DNA of 64,000 bases from Cyanomargarita calcarea GSE-NOS-MK-12-04C (GTDB taxonomy: Bacteria > Cyanobacteriota > Cyanobacteriia > Cyanobacteriales > Nostocaceae), in the NCBI GenBank assembly GCA_019359595.1, contig JAHHGZ010000004.1, forward strand, positions 124,001 through 188,000, given 5' to 3'. A program made the translations under genes and the position numbers. The notes beneath the pieces were generated by a model. The model ran no database searches, was not told the origin of the DNA, and saw only the letters and a list, made by a program, of their open reading frames with translations. Shown here piece by piece: positions 1-8,804 of this stretch (the stretch's first letter is position 1; each line of letters opens with the position of its first letter).

Positions 1-227
1 TTTGATATGACACGTCAATGCTGCCTTACAAGGAAAATACAGCCGTTTTTACAAGTGAAGCAGCTCAAACGGAACATACCGTCTTATGGCAAGCACAACA
101 GAGTGAAGAAAGCAAGCTCTTCGACGCTGTTTAAACTGTGGCTGTTTGTGCTACCTGTAGAAATACGACCACAATTTACCACCAAGACGGAAGATAACTT
201 AAAAAAAATTTACTTATTTTGAGATCC

Positions 228-1643
228 ATGACAGTTTCACCATGTCCCGCCACATTTTTTGTATATCATAAGGAACTATATCAATTTCTGTTAGCATTAG
301 AGCAGAATTGCTGCAAAACTAATTGTACCCAAGTTGCTACTATTTCCTTAGAAATTGACTTCATTGACCCCTTGGTTGTACTTGATAAACTGGCACAACC
401 AAATAAAGTAAATTTTTACTGGGAGAACAAGGAAAAAAAAGAAGCGATCGCCGCCCTTGATGAGGTAGCAAAATTAGAAGTTTCCGGGAAAGACCGTTTC
501 ACGAAAGCGGAAAATTTTATTCAAGGTTGCCTGAATAATATAAATCATTTTGGTAGTACAAAACAAGCTTTTTCGGAACCACACTTTTTTTGCAGTTTCA
601 CTTTTTTTGATAAAAATAATCAAGTAGATTATCCATTTTCAGCAGCGACGGTTTTTCTACCACGTTGGCAAGTAGCTGTCAAAGATGACTGTTGTATATT
701 AGTTGCCAATACAATCATCAGAACTGGGATAAATATTCAACGAATATTAGATAATTTATTCAGAAAAATTAAAATTATTCGTTCTTTAGCATATTATTCT
801 CCCCAGATTGACTTCCAAAAGCCGAAATTTAACAAAAAATCTGTTGCCAATCCCGAAAAGTTTAAAAGTTCGGTAGCATCAGCCCTCAAAATAATTCAAT
901 CAAATCATCTAAGTAAAATTGTTTTAGCAGATACTTTGGATGTCCAGTCTAATACTCGTTTTAATTTATTCAAATCCTTAAATAATCTGCGCCAATTGCA
1001 TCCTAATTGCTATATCTTTTCTACAAGTAACGGCAAGGGACAAAACTTTATTGGCGCAAGTCCAGAACGCTTAATTTGTATTCACAACAAACAATTGATC
1101 GCCGATGCATTGGCAGGTTCAGCAGCACGAGGTAAAACACCTACAGAAGATGCTGTCAAAGGCAATCGCTTGCTTTCGAGCCAGAAAGAAAGACACGAAC
1201 ATTTGTTAGTGATAGATTTTATTACTAGTCGCTTATCCCAGCTAGGTTTGTTACCCCAAGTTTTACCACCACGCTTGCGACAGTTATCTAATATCCAACA
1301 TTTATGGACGCCAATTAGCGCCATAGTTCCTGACGATGTACATCCTTTAAAAATTGTGGCACAATTACACCCCACGCCAGCGGTTGCCGGTGCTACTGTT
1401 GATATAGCCTGTGCTGAAATACTTCGTTATGAAAGCTTTGAGAGGGGTTTATACGCAGCACCTCTAGGTTGGATTGATTCTTCTGGTAACTGCGAGTTTA
1501 TCGTTGGCATTCGTTCCGCACTGATAGACGGCGATCGCGCAAGACTTTATGCGGGTGCCGGTATTGTCGCAGGTTCCGATCCTGACAAAGAATTGGCAGA
1601 AATTCAACTTAAACTTCAAGCATTACTCAAAGCATTAGTTTAA
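228..1643 (+). CDS. menF: Isochorismate synthase (chorismate-binding family)
   Basis: The protein isomerises chorismate to isochorismate, the first step towards phylloquinone, the photosystem I quinone. The C-terminal half (about residues 210-470) is a complete chorismate-binding domain, with KIVLAD near 230, GASPERLI near 277, a GSAARGKTP stretch near 297, ERHEHLLVIDFI near 322, HPTPAVAG near 381 and GAGIVAGSDP near 443. The N-terminal half is the usual divergent part of this family. A TTG at 219 would add three residues, but the ATG at 228 is preferred. MenF is favoured over anthranilate or aminodeoxychorismate synthase because of the ERHEHLLVIDFI and HPTPAVAG context and the absence of a neighbouring glutamine amidotransferase. 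No other men gene is visible in the window. The assignment within the chorismate-binding family is by pattern recognition only. Confidence 0.88.
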   Translation: MTVSPCPATFFVYHKELYQFLLALEQNCCKTNCTQVATISLEIDFIDPLVVLDKLAQPNKVNFYWENKEKKEAIAALDEVAKLEVSGKDRFTKAENFIQGCLNNINHFGSTKQAFSEPHFFCSFTFFDKNNQVDYPFSAATVFLPRWQVAVKDDCCILVANTIIRTGINIQRILDNLFRKIKIIRSLAYYSPQIDFQKPKFNKKSVANPEKFKSSVASALKIIQSNHLSKIVLADTLDVQSNTRFNLFKSLNNLRQLHPNCYIFSTSNGKGQNFIGASPERLICIHNKQLIADALAGSAARGKTPTEDAVKGNRLLSSQKERHEHLLVIDFITSRLSQLGLLPQVLPPRLRQLSNIQHLWTPISAIVPDDVHPLKIVAQLHPTPAVAGATVDIACAEILRYESFERGLYAAPLGWIDSSGNCEFIVGIRSALIDGDRARLYAGAGIVAGSDPDKELAEIQLKLQALLKALV

Positions 1644-1655
1644 ATTTGTTGGTTG

Positions 1656-2060
1656 TTAATTGTTCTTCTGTGGATGAGGGTTAGCTTCTATTGGCATGGG
1701 CTGAATAATCGGTTTTATCGTCATAATTGAGTCAATTGAATCATTCATGAGTTCAATAGTGGAATGTGGTAAATCTTGTTTTAATAACTTGCGGATAGCT
1801 ACCAAATCTTCCTCCTCGCTTAAGTCCTCAAGCTTTTCTGATGCTTTCAGATCCTGAGTTTCCAAGGAACGATAATTATCATCCCATCCCTTTGAAGTTG
1901 TTTTTGGTATATTTATCCGCATTTTTTGCAAACTTAATTCATGCGACATTGTCTCATTCTTCATATCTACACTAGTGCTCTTTTGAATTGGAGTTTTTTC
2001 AAAATGAATTACCAGTTGTATGAAAAATTGTTTCACATAAAGCAAATGTTTCAAAGGCAT
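1656..2060 (-). CDS. Hypothetical small acidic protein
   Basis: I do not recognise this protein. The reading frame holds 134 codons. An internal ATG at 1964 (MKNETMSHELS) would give a 102-residue acidic, soluble protein with a charged helix-prone centre (EKLEDLSEEEDLVAIRKLL) and a proline-rich tail. There is no membrane segment and no cysteine motif. It is convergent with the isochorismate synthase gene and ends 13 bases from it. The residue composition looks protein-like rather than random, but no domain can be named, and the first 30 codons upstream of 1964 may not be translated. Confidence 0.4.
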   Translation of the reverse strand: MPLKHLLYVKQFFIQLVIHFEKTPIQKSTSVDMKNETMSHELSLQKMRINIPKTTSKGWDDNYRSLETQDLKASEKLEDLSEEEDLVAIRKLLKQDLPHSTIELMNDSIDSIMTIKPIIQPMPIEANPHPQKNN

Positions 2061-2804
2061 ATATGCTTGCTCCCTATGGTAAATTTAAACACTACCGCTA
2101 GTGTCAATTAATGACTAACTTGAACTCAAACAAATTATTCACAATAGGGAATTAACATATACTAAACAAGAATCAGCGCATTTCGATGCCTGTCTTGCTG
2201 CACCCAGAAGCATCTATCTGTATTTTTTAACCACCCACAACTATAAGCTAACTTCTATGTAATTTACATTCCGTCAGGTTGTGTTTGGGGAAAAGTGAAA
2301 ATCTATCTATCTTTTCATCTTTGCTTTTTTGGCTTTTAATTACCTCAAAAGCTTCTCTAGCACCTGAATAATAATATTGGTTTTTGTAGAGGCACGCAAT
2401 CTATGATTAGGAGGCTTAAAGGTGGGGGATGATCGATCGTATATTATTTCCCAAAGTCGTTCATCTTTTGATGAATGTAAATTATCAGTCCCCAAATACA
2501 AATCTTACTGCAATATGTCAATTATTGCCACCCTGAATAATTCTGGTAGATTGCTTTATTCTTCTTAGGGCGAATATAAATAGCTGTAAATATTGAGCAA
2601 AGCACAAGTAAATGCTATACCCGCTTATTGAGAAGGACTAGAACTAAACTTAAACATCAGTTTACGCATTTATTTGTTTTTTTGTCAAGTTATATGGCAA
2701 TCCTCATAACATCTGTGTTCAAATCGTGTATCCCTAGATTCCCGTCAACTTTTACGAAGTCGGGAATCTTATTTTTGGTAGAGACGCTTCGGTTTGCAGT
2801 GTTT
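2061..2804. other. Long gap without a supported gene
   Basis: About 740 bases of AT-rich sequence. It contains a small dyad (ACACTA-CCGC-TAGTGT near 2092) and isolated short open frames with no protein-like features. I see no RNA gene and no mobile-element terminus here. Confidence 0.5.
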
Positions 2805-3689
2805 CTACCTAACTCCCAACTCTTCTAAATTTTTGACTGTTGTAGTACAAAGATCGTCCAAAGGTAAATCATTAGAATCGCCACCAAAGGGGTCTTCTAT
2901 TTGATTGCCAATTTCTTCAATACCAAGCAGAATAAAACTAATCAAAGCCACAATTACAGTAGTCCACCAACCTAAATCGTGGACAAGTTGTAATGGTAAT
3001 ACAAAACAATATATTAGCAATAATCGTTTGAGATAAATAGCATAAGCTATGGGCATTGGTGTCTTTAAAATCCGATCGCAAGCAATCATTGCTTCTACCA
3101 TGTTGTCAACTGAGGTATTCATCGAAATCAATTCATCCATCCTCAAGCGATCGCTTATCTGCTGCTGTTTGAGATAATCGCCAATCCAGACAGCTATCTT
3201 TAACGGCTTATTTTTCGCTTCTTTTAGTTCTAAATATTGAGATTGGTTAAGCAAAGGTTCCAATTCGCTATTTACACCGTTGTCGCGCAAGTGTAATTTG
3301 GTTGCGACTGCAAAAGCAGCGAGTAACCGCAGTGCTGCTGCTTTATTCTGTGTATCTACAGCTTCAGTTTCTGCAACCGAAGAACGAATCTTGCGTCCTA
3401 GATTTAGGATGTTCACAATCATCCCACCCCAGCTTTTCCGCCCTTCCCAATACCTGTCGTTAGCAGTGTTTGTCCGAAAAACCAACAACAACCCTAAAAC
3501 AAGATTGTATGCCACATTGTTAGTGACATCAGCAAAAATATCCTCTGGAAGAGAATACCCCAAATATTGGCTTAAGGATATTAAAAATCCCAATCCACTA
3601 CATAAAAGTACACGCGGAAAAACGGCGGGAACTACAGAACCTCTAACCTGGAAGGCGACTTTAAACCATTTGGCGTTGTCCGCAGTCAT
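2805..3689 (-). CDS. Bestrophin-like anion channel family protein (YneE/UPF0187)
   Basis: This is an inner- or thylakoid-membrane protein of the bestrophin family, whose members form pentameric anion channels. Visible signs are an N-terminal membrane pair (around residues 15-45 and 60-75), the family-typical LLVFRTNTANDRYWEGRKSWG segment following the second helix, a soluble helical middle, and a further hydrophobic pair near residues 210-255 ending in GIEEIGNQIEDPFGGDSNDLPLDDL, which is diagnostic of the family. The length of 294 residues is normal. In cyanobacteria and plastids, bestrophin-like proteins have been linked to bicarbonate or chloride flux at thylakoids. That role is only an inference here, since the gene is not close to the carboxysome locus. 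Confidence 0.85.
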   Translation of the reverse strand: MTADNAKWFKVAFQVRGSVVPAVFPRVLLCSGLGFLISLSQYLGYSLPEDIFADVTNNVAYNLVLGLLLVFRTNTANDRYWEGRKSWGGMIVNILNLGRKIRSSVAETEAVDTQNKAAALRLLAAFAVATKLHLRDNGVNSELEPLLNQSQYLELKEAKNKPLKIAVWIGDYLKQQQISDRLRMDELISMNTSVDNMVEAMIACDRILKTPMPIAYAIYLKRLLLIYCFVLPLQLVHDLGWWTTVIVALISFILLGIEEIGNQIEDPFGGDSNDLPLDDLCTTTVKNLEELGVR

Positions 3690-3773
3690 ACTTAATCCTC
3701 AAACCGATGTAACTAAGGGCACTAAACTCTTCTAGTTATTTTAGCTTGTACCTCAGTTACATTTAAGGCTTTT

Positions 3774-5084
3774 CTACACTAAATCCTTATGAATAAAGGC
3801 TTTAGCATTTGCCCCAGTGTAAGTACTTACCACATGACCATCTCCTACCATTTGATACTTATAAGTAATTAATCCCTCTAAACCAACGGGTCCGCGTGGA
3901 GGCATTTGTTGAGTACTAATTCCGACTTCTGCACCGAAACCGTAGCGGAAACCATCAGCAAAGCGCGTGGAACAGTTATGATAAACCCCAGCGGCATTGA
4001 CTAGTGCCAGGAAAATTTTTGCAGCTTCTGGGTCTTCAGTAACGATCGCATCGGTATGCTTGGAACCATAATCGTTAATGTGGGCGATCGCGGTTTCTAG
4101 GGAATCGACAATTTTAATCGCCAAAATCAAATCGCTGTATTCAGTTTCCCAATCTTTTGCAGTTGCGGTGGGAATATTCTGTAAAAACTCGTGGATACGT
4201 TCATCACCTCGCAATTCCACATGCAATTCTTGTAAAGCCTCGGCAATTTTTGGTAAAAAGCTGGCGGCAATACTGCTGTGAACTAGCAAAGTTTCAATCG
4301 CATTACAAGCAGCGGGATATTGGGTTTTTGAATCGACAGTAATTTTGATTGCTTTGTCAATATCTGCGGTTTTATCTAAATAAAGATGACAAACACCGTC
4401 CGCGTGTCCCAGTACGGGAATGCGGGTATTTTCCTGGACAAATTGGACAAAAGAGTTAGAACCACGAGGAATAATTAAATCTACATATTTATCTAACTTC
4501 AAAAGTTCCAGGGTTTCTTCTCTGGTAGTCAACAACTGTACCGCATCTGGGTTAACAGTCGTTTGAGATAATCCTTGTTTAATTGCTTTAACAATCGCTT
4601 CGCAAGAACGAATCGCTTCTTTTCCACCTTTGAGAATTACACCATTACCTGACTTAATCGCCAAAGAAACAATTTGAATTGCCGCCTCCGGACGTGCTTC
4701 AAAAATTATACCTAAAACTCCCAAAGGACAAGTGACACGCTTGAGAATTAAGCCCGGATCTATTTTACGGTGAATTTGCACCACACCCACTGGGTCGCTA
4801 AGTTTGCCCACATCTCGCACACCAGCAATCGCATCCCTTAACTTATGTTCGTCTAACTGCAAGCGTTTATAAAGCGGTTTGGCAATCTCATCAGCCGCAG
4901 CCGCTTCACAATCAGCAATATTAGCTTGCAAAATTTCATCTTTTGCCGATTCCAAAGCGATGGCGATCGCTTCGATAGCTTGATTTTTTGCTGCAGTGGA
5001 GAGAACCCCCAGCTTGAGTGCCGCGAGTCGGGTTTTTTTCGCAATAGCAATTAAACCACTTGTATCATCGAAGGAAGTAGTCAT
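3774..5084 (-). CDS. proA: Gamma-glutamyl phosphate reductase
   Basis: This enzyme reduces L-glutamyl 5-phosphate to glutamate-5-semialdehyde with NADPH in proline synthesis. The 436-residue length is normal. Recognisable elements are [20 protein letters not shown], the glycine-rich [13 protein letters not shown], the catalytic-cysteine region [14 protein letters not shown], and the C-terminal [15 protein letters not shown]. It is complete, with an ATG start. proB is not in this window, so the two genes are unlinked here, as in many cyanobacteria. Confidence 0.96.
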   Translation of the reverse strand: MTTSFDDTSGLIAIAKKTRLAALKLGVLSTAAKNQAIEAIAIALESAKDEILQANIADCEAAAADEIAKPLYKRLQLDEHKLRDAIAGVRDVGKLSDPVGVVQIHRKIDPGLILKRVTCPLGVLGIIFEARPEAAIQIVSLAIKSGNGVILKGGKEAIRSCEAIVKAIKQGLSQTTVNPDAVQLLTTREETLELLKLDKYVDLIIPRGSNSFVQFVQENTRIPVLGHADGVCHLYLDKTADIDKAIKITVDSKTQYPAACNAIETLLVHSSIAASFLPKIAEALQELHVELRGDERIHEFLQNIPTATAKDWETEYSDLILAIKIVDSLETAIAHINDYGSKHTDAIVTEDPEAAKIFLALVNAAGVYHNCSTRFADGFRYGFGAEVGISTQQMPPRGPVGLEGLITYKYQMVGDGHVVSTYTGANAKAFIHKDLV

Positions 5085-5412
5085 GGCACATTCACAACGT
5101 CAATGTCTGGCAACAATTTTTTTTGCCTTTCAACAATCCTATCAATGTTGGGTTAGTTGTTGGTTGCTAAGAAATATTCCAGCTTCTTCCCCCTTGCCCC
5201 CTGTCCCCTACCCTCTTTTTCCCAGCCTTCCCAAAAATATTTTGATTCTTATCCGGAATGCCAAGAGCGTATTTTGTAGCTCCATTTGTGACGGACAAAG
5301 TGAGAAACACAACAACCACAAGTCAACTCAGCAGAACATTTAAGAGTTTAGTTCCGAGTCCATTTTCAGCATACATAACTAAAAATTTACACACAACCAG
5401 GAGCAACAAATC
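5085..5412. other. Gap with leader of the peptidoglycan-binding gene family
   Basis: About 330 bases between proA and the first peptidoglycan-binding gene. It includes a C-rich tract near 5185-5230 of the kind common in Nostocales intergenic DNA. An AGGAGCAAC Shine-Dalgarno stretch near 5399 serves the ATG at 5413. No other feature was seen. Confidence 0.4.
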
Positions 5413-5898
5413 ATGACATTTAGTCCAAATCCTTCAACTACCGCTAAACTCAACAAACCTGTACTGCAAAAAGGTTCAACAGGCGAAGCTGTTAAAGAAC
5501 TGCAAAACCTACTCAACCATTACAACTCCTATAACATCCCTGTTGATGGTGTATTTGGTGACACGACTAAGAATGAAGTTATCTCCTTCCAAAATCGGAT
5601 GTTTTTGTTGAAAGACGGAATTGTCGGTGACAAAACTTGGCAAGTCTTGTTCAAAGGCGCACCAGTAGATATGCCCACACTAAAAAAAGGTACCAAAGGC
5701 GACCTCGTTAAGAGAGTACAAGAAAGAATGTGTATTACTGGTGACTACCAACAGAGCCTTAGTGGCATTTTTGATACAGATACCGAAAAAGCGGTCAAAG
5801 CTTTGCAAAAACGTACCAAGTTGCCTATTGATGGAGTTGTAGGCGAGCGCACTTGGTTTGAATTGGGCAAGATCGATCCTAGCGTGGGTGGCTGCTAA
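5413..5898 (+). CDS. Protein with two peptidoglycan-binding (PG_binding_1) domains
   Basis: A 161-residue protein made almost entirely of two PG_binding_1 repeats. Repeat 1 covers about residues 16-80 (LQKGSTGEAVKELQ... VDGVFGDTTKNEV... DGIVGDKTW) and repeat 2 about 90-155 (LKKGTKGDLVKRVQ... SGIFDTDTEKAVKAL... DGVVGERTWFEL). These three-helix domains bind cell-wall peptidoglycan or act as general wall-targeting modules. There is no catalytic domain and no signal peptide, so export or partner enzyme is unknown. It is the first of three related units; the next is a degraded copy and the third is intact at 6318-6776. The Shine-Dalgarno sequence AGGAGC lies upstream. Confidence 0.85.
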   Translation: MTFSPNPSTTAKLNKPVLQKGSTGEAVKELQNLLNHYNSYNIPVDGVFGDTTKNEVISFQNRMFLLKDGIVGDKTWQVLFKGAPVDMPTLKKGTKGDLVKRVQERMCITGDYQQSLSGIFDTDTEKAVKALQKRTKLPIDGVVGERTWFELGKIDPSVGGC

Positions 5899-5942
5899 GG
5901 CTTGTATTATCTGCGATTTTAAGAGCATCTTGGCAACGGATC

Positions 5943-5982
5943 TAACGGATAATTGGTTCATTTAATAACTATTTATCCGTTA
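5943..5982. repeat. Hairpin repeat, copy 1 of the TAACGGATAA family
   Basis: The arms TAACGGATAA (5943-5952) and TTATCCGTTA (5973-5982) are perfect inverted copies around a 20-base loop. The same arms recur at 11216-11259 and, with one mismatch, at 52999-53038. Here it sits exactly where the first domain of the degraded peptidoglycan-binding gene should be. Confidence 0.75.
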
Positions 5983-6030
5983 CGCATGAAACAGCCGGAA
6001 TTGCTTTCTAAGAGGGTTGGGGGGTTAGGT

Positions 6031-6271
6031 TTGAGGGCTGTCAATATGCCAATTCTCAAAAAAGGTAGTAAAGGTGAATTAGTTTCTTGCGTGCAGGAAA
6101 GATTGACAAATAGTGGCGACTATAAAGCCACAATTGATGGCGATTTTGGGGATATGACAGTAGACTTTTGTGAAATCGTTACAAAAGCGTCTGAAGTTGT
6201 CGGTTGATGGATATATCGGCTCAAGCACTTGGCTGGAGTTGAGCAAAATTTCTCAAGTTCAAGGTTGTTAA
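6031..6271 (+). pseudogene. Frameshifted, 5'-truncated peptidoglycan-binding domain gene
   Basis: From about 6031 the sequence reads RAVNMPILKKGSKGELVS, matching the start of the second repeat in the neighbouring paralogues, then continues to GDFGDMTVDF. The reading then leaves frame, but the next frame resumes at the GTG at 6170 with VKSLQKRLKLSVDGYIGSST and ends at the stop 6269-6271. Aligned to the paralogue 5413-5898, the two halves join with no residue missing if one T of the run 6166-6169 is removed. The whole first repeat is absent and a hairpin repeat lies at the breakpoint. This is a dead paralogue unless the single-base shift is a sequencing error; even then it would encode only one repeat. 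Confidence 0.85.
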
Positions 6272-6317
6272 AATTTTACTTTTTTCTGTACAAACTAACT
6301 AATTCAGGAAAAAAATA

Positions 6318-6776
6318 ATGACTTATACTGAAGTTAAACTCAACAAACCAGTTCTTACCGAAGGTTCTAGTGGTGCCAATGTTAAAGAGTTGCAAATATT
6401 GTTAAAAGATAGTTACCATCTTTATACAGATGCGATTGATGGGGTTTTTGGTGCAAATACCAGAAATGCTGTCAAAGCCTACCAACATCGCGTATTTCTT
6501 AACGAAGATGGGATTGTTGAAGATAAAACTTGGCTGGCACTTTATAAAGGTGCGCCAATTGGTATGCCAATTCTCAAAGAAGGCGACAAAGGCGATTTGG
6601 TCATGTTAGTACAAAAAATCGTCATAGGAAGCAAAGATTACAGAGGTAAGATTGATGGTAAATTTGGTTCCGATACCGAAAAAGCTGTGAAGGCTTTGCA
6701 AAAACGCACAGGGTTGCCTACTGATGGAATTGTTGAAGACCGCACTTGGTACGAATTGAGCAAGCTTCCTCATTAA
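6318..6776 (+). CDS. Protein with two peptidoglycan-binding (PG_binding_1) domains
   Basis: A 152-residue paralogue of the product at 5413-5898 with the same architecture: repeat 1 at about residues 10-75 (LTEGSSGANVKELQ... DGVFGANTRNAVKAY... DGIVEDKTW) and repeat 2 at about 85-150 (LKEGDKGDLVMLVQ... DGKFGSDTEKAVKAL... DGIVEDRTWYEL). It has no signal peptide and no catalytic domain. It probably arose by tandem duplication of the upstream gene. The function beyond wall binding cannot be inferred. Confidence 0.85.
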   Translation: MTYTEVKLNKPVLTEGSSGANVKELQILLKDSYHLYTDAIDGVFGANTRNAVKAYQHRVFLNEDGIVEDKTWLALYKGAPIGMPILKEGDKGDLVMLVQKIVIGSKDYRGKIDGKFGSDTEKAVKALQKRTGLPTDGIVEDRTWYELSKLPH

Positions 6777-6884
6777 CATTCACGACTTATATGATGGGAG
6801 CGTCAATTAATCTCATAACCATAAGCTTGTTCTCCATTTAAGATGTCTAAAACTTTTTGATAGACTGTTGTCTTTCCCTATTCC

Positions 6885-8516
6885 CTATCTAGAGCCTAAA
6901 AAATCTTCAACTACAATCACAGGAACCGAACTAGATTCAATCACTGCTTGCGAAACTGAACCAATAAGCAGCTGTGAAAAAAAATGATGTCCGCGTTTTC
7001 CCATGACAATTTCTGATACTTGATAATCAATTGCGGCTTGCACAATTTGTTCTGGAACAGAACCCGTCAATGTCACAAACTTATATCGGATATCTGAAAG
7101 TAATTGCTCAGTTGATAAATGCAATTTTTCTAGAGCTTCAGATTCTGCGACGTTGATAACATGCAAGACAATTACCTCTGCATCGCTGCGGCGAGCTAAT
7201 GCAGCAGCCTTTGTTAACACTTGGGTAGATATAGGCGAAGTATCAACCGCAGCCAACAATATTACACGAGTAGACACTGTTACTTTTGTCGGGTCAACTT
7301 CGCCACGTTGTAATAACTTTGGAGCAAAAATAGGTATTGCCCAAGCTCCTAGCGGTGCGGTTGCTAAAATCGAAAGGGCTGCGACTGCCAAAATTATGTC
7401 TCCTCCCTCAATTCCACTCTGTAAGGGAATCGCGCCAATTGCGGCTTGTACTGTAGCTTTGGCTGAGTTTCCTGGTAACAGAAAAAGCCGTTCTCGCCAA
7501 TTCCAATTACTCCCCAAGGTTGACAGATACCAGCCCACCATCCGACCGACTAGTGTACCAATCGCCAGGATAAAAAGTCCAGGCAATAAAATATTACCTA
7601 ATACTTTTAATTGAATGCTTGCTCCCAACAATACAAACAAAAATATTTCCGCAACAATCCACAAGTTATCAAATCCTAATCGCAATCTTCGTGCCAAAGG
7701 TGCATCGAATTCAATCAGGAAAAACCCCATTGCCATGACTGCTAAATAACCAGAATAGTAAGCCCAATATTGAGGCAAAATCACTAAAAATAGAGCCGTA
7801 CAGGCAGCAATTAAAATATCTTGTACAGTATTTTGCGTCCACTTTTGTTGTCCCAAAAACCAAACCAGTAAACGAGCTGCAAGGTAACCAACCACAAGCC
7901 CGAAAATAATCTCTCGTAACACTTGAATAGGCAGAAATTGCCATGCTGTTAATGTCAATCCCCCTGGTAGGATAATATTTTGAGCATTGCCTTGTGCTAA
8001 AAAATCTACCAACAAGCCGAAAACTAAAAGCAGCAATACATCAGAAAGAGCGCTTCCAGTTAAAATGGCATCGGGAATACCTTTAGTAACACCCCACCCC
8101 AGACTTTTGAGCCGTAGCATCGCTGGAACAATCACCGCTGGAGATTCTGCCCCAATAATGCAGCCCAGCAGTAAACCTGTGGGAAAATCAAAGCGAAATA
8201 GCGGTATTGCGACGAGTGCGATCGCGATTGCTTCAAAAGTAGCTGGCAAAAATCCTAACCTCAGTGCTACCGTCCCCTGCTGTTTGAGCTTTTCTTGGTC
8301 TAAACCCAGTCCAGCTTTCATCAAAATAATCATTACAGCTACAGTTCGCAAGCTGTCGGCTGTTGCGAGAACTTCTGGATGGATGATTTTAGCTGCTTGG
8401 GGTCCGAGTAGTATGCCCGCTAAAATCATACCAATCAGTGGGGGAGCGCCTAAGCGTCGGGCAATTTGACCCACAAAAAAGCCTGTTAATAAAATCCAAA
8501 TTACACTTTCTAACAT
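6885..8516 (-). CDS. Cation/proton antiporter fused to a UspA domain, under a fluoride riboswitch
   Basis: A 543-residue protein. Residues 1 to about 400 form a hydrophobic CPA-type sodium/proton exchanger domain with about a dozen membrane segments, including the GAESPAVIVPAMLRL stretch near 125-140. Residues from about 415 form a cytoplasmic universal-stress-protein domain; its ATP-binding signature G-2X-G-9X-G-S is intact (MGKRG ... LIGS), followed by SVPVIVV. The leader carries a fluoride riboswitch at 8616-8670. Sodium/proton-antiporter-like proteins and Usp proteins are known members of the fluoride riboswitch regulon, so fluoride or HF-related ion stress is the likely cue. The transported ion is not determinable from sequence. 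The ATG at 8516 follows a weak GAGAGCGGG ribosome-binding stretch. Confidence 0.85.
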   Translation of the reverse strand: MLESVIWILLTGFFVGQIARRLGAPPLIGMILAGILLGPQAAKIIHPEVLATADSLRTVAVMIILMKAGLGLDQEKLKQQGTVALRLGFLPATFEAIAIALVAIPLFRFDFPTGLLLGCIIGAESPAVIVPAMLRLKSLGWGVTKGIPDAILTGSALSDVLLLLVFGLLVDFLAQGNAQNIILPGGLTLTAWQFLPIQVLREIIFGLVVGYLAARLLVWFLGQQKWTQNTVQDILIAACTALFLVILPQYWAYYSGYLAVMAMGFFLIEFDAPLARRLRLGFDNLWIVAEIFLFVLLGASIQLKVLGNILLPGLFILAIGTLVGRMVGWYLSTLGSNWNWRERLFLLPGNSAKATVQAAIGAIPLQSGIEGGDIILAVAALSILATAPLGAWAIPIFAPKLLQRGEVDPTKVTVSTRVILLAAVDTSPISTQVLTKAAALARRSDAEVIVLHVINVAESEALEKLHLSTEQLLSDIRYKFVTLTGSVPEQIVQAAIDYQVSEIVMGKRGHHFFSQLLIGSVSQAVIESSSVPVIVVEDFLGSR

Positions 8517-8588
8517 TACCCGCTCTCAAAATCATTGTTGTAGAGACACTTGCTAACAAGAGACGCAGGTAATCTGAGTGATACAGCC

Positions 8589-8619
8589 CTACTTCCCCGC
8601 TACAAGCTACGGAAAGTAG
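8589..8619 (-). promoter_or_regulatory. Probable expression-platform hairpin of the fluoride riboswitch
   Basis: On the minus strand CTACTTTCCG (8619-8610) can pair with CGGGGAAGTAG (8599-8589). The first arm reuses the terminal CTAC of the aptamer, so the aptamer and this hairpin compete. No U-tract follows, so it is unclear whether control is by termination or at translation. This is inference from complementarity. Confidence 0.55.
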
Positions 8620-8670
8620 GAGCCATCAGCCTTTTGTTTTGTTAAGGCGGTTACGGCGAGCTCCATCGCC
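8616..8670 (-). promoter_or_regulatory. Fluoride riboswitch (crcB motif) aptamer
   Basis: Read on the minus strand from 8670, the RNA begins GGCGATGGAGCTCGCC and ends GGCTGATGGCTCCTAC. The consensus pairings are present: P1 GGCG with CGCC, P2 GCCTT with AAGGC around an A-rich loop, and the pseudoknot GGAGC with GCTCC. The conserved GAUGG, AACCGCC, GGCUGAUGGC and CUAC elements match the family. It lies 100 bases upstream of the antiporter-Usp gene on the same strand, the standard position for cis control. Confidence 0.93.
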
Positions 8671-8804
8671 TAAAAATTTACTTTACATCTTTCTACGCAG
8701 AAAGACAATATTGTTTTTGACTCGCTTACATCCCCACCCTATAGAGGAATGGGGAATTACTTTGAATTAGTTAACTGATAACTGTTCACGACTGTTCTTT
8801 GGAT

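Noticed and set aside
7-222. 71-codon plus-strand frame at the window start
   Set aside because: Composition is basic and random-looking, there is no ribosome-binding site, and no recognisable feature.
2628-2828. 66-codon plus-strand frame
   Set aside because: Overlaps the end of the bestrophin-like gene on the other strand and has no protein-like conservation cues.
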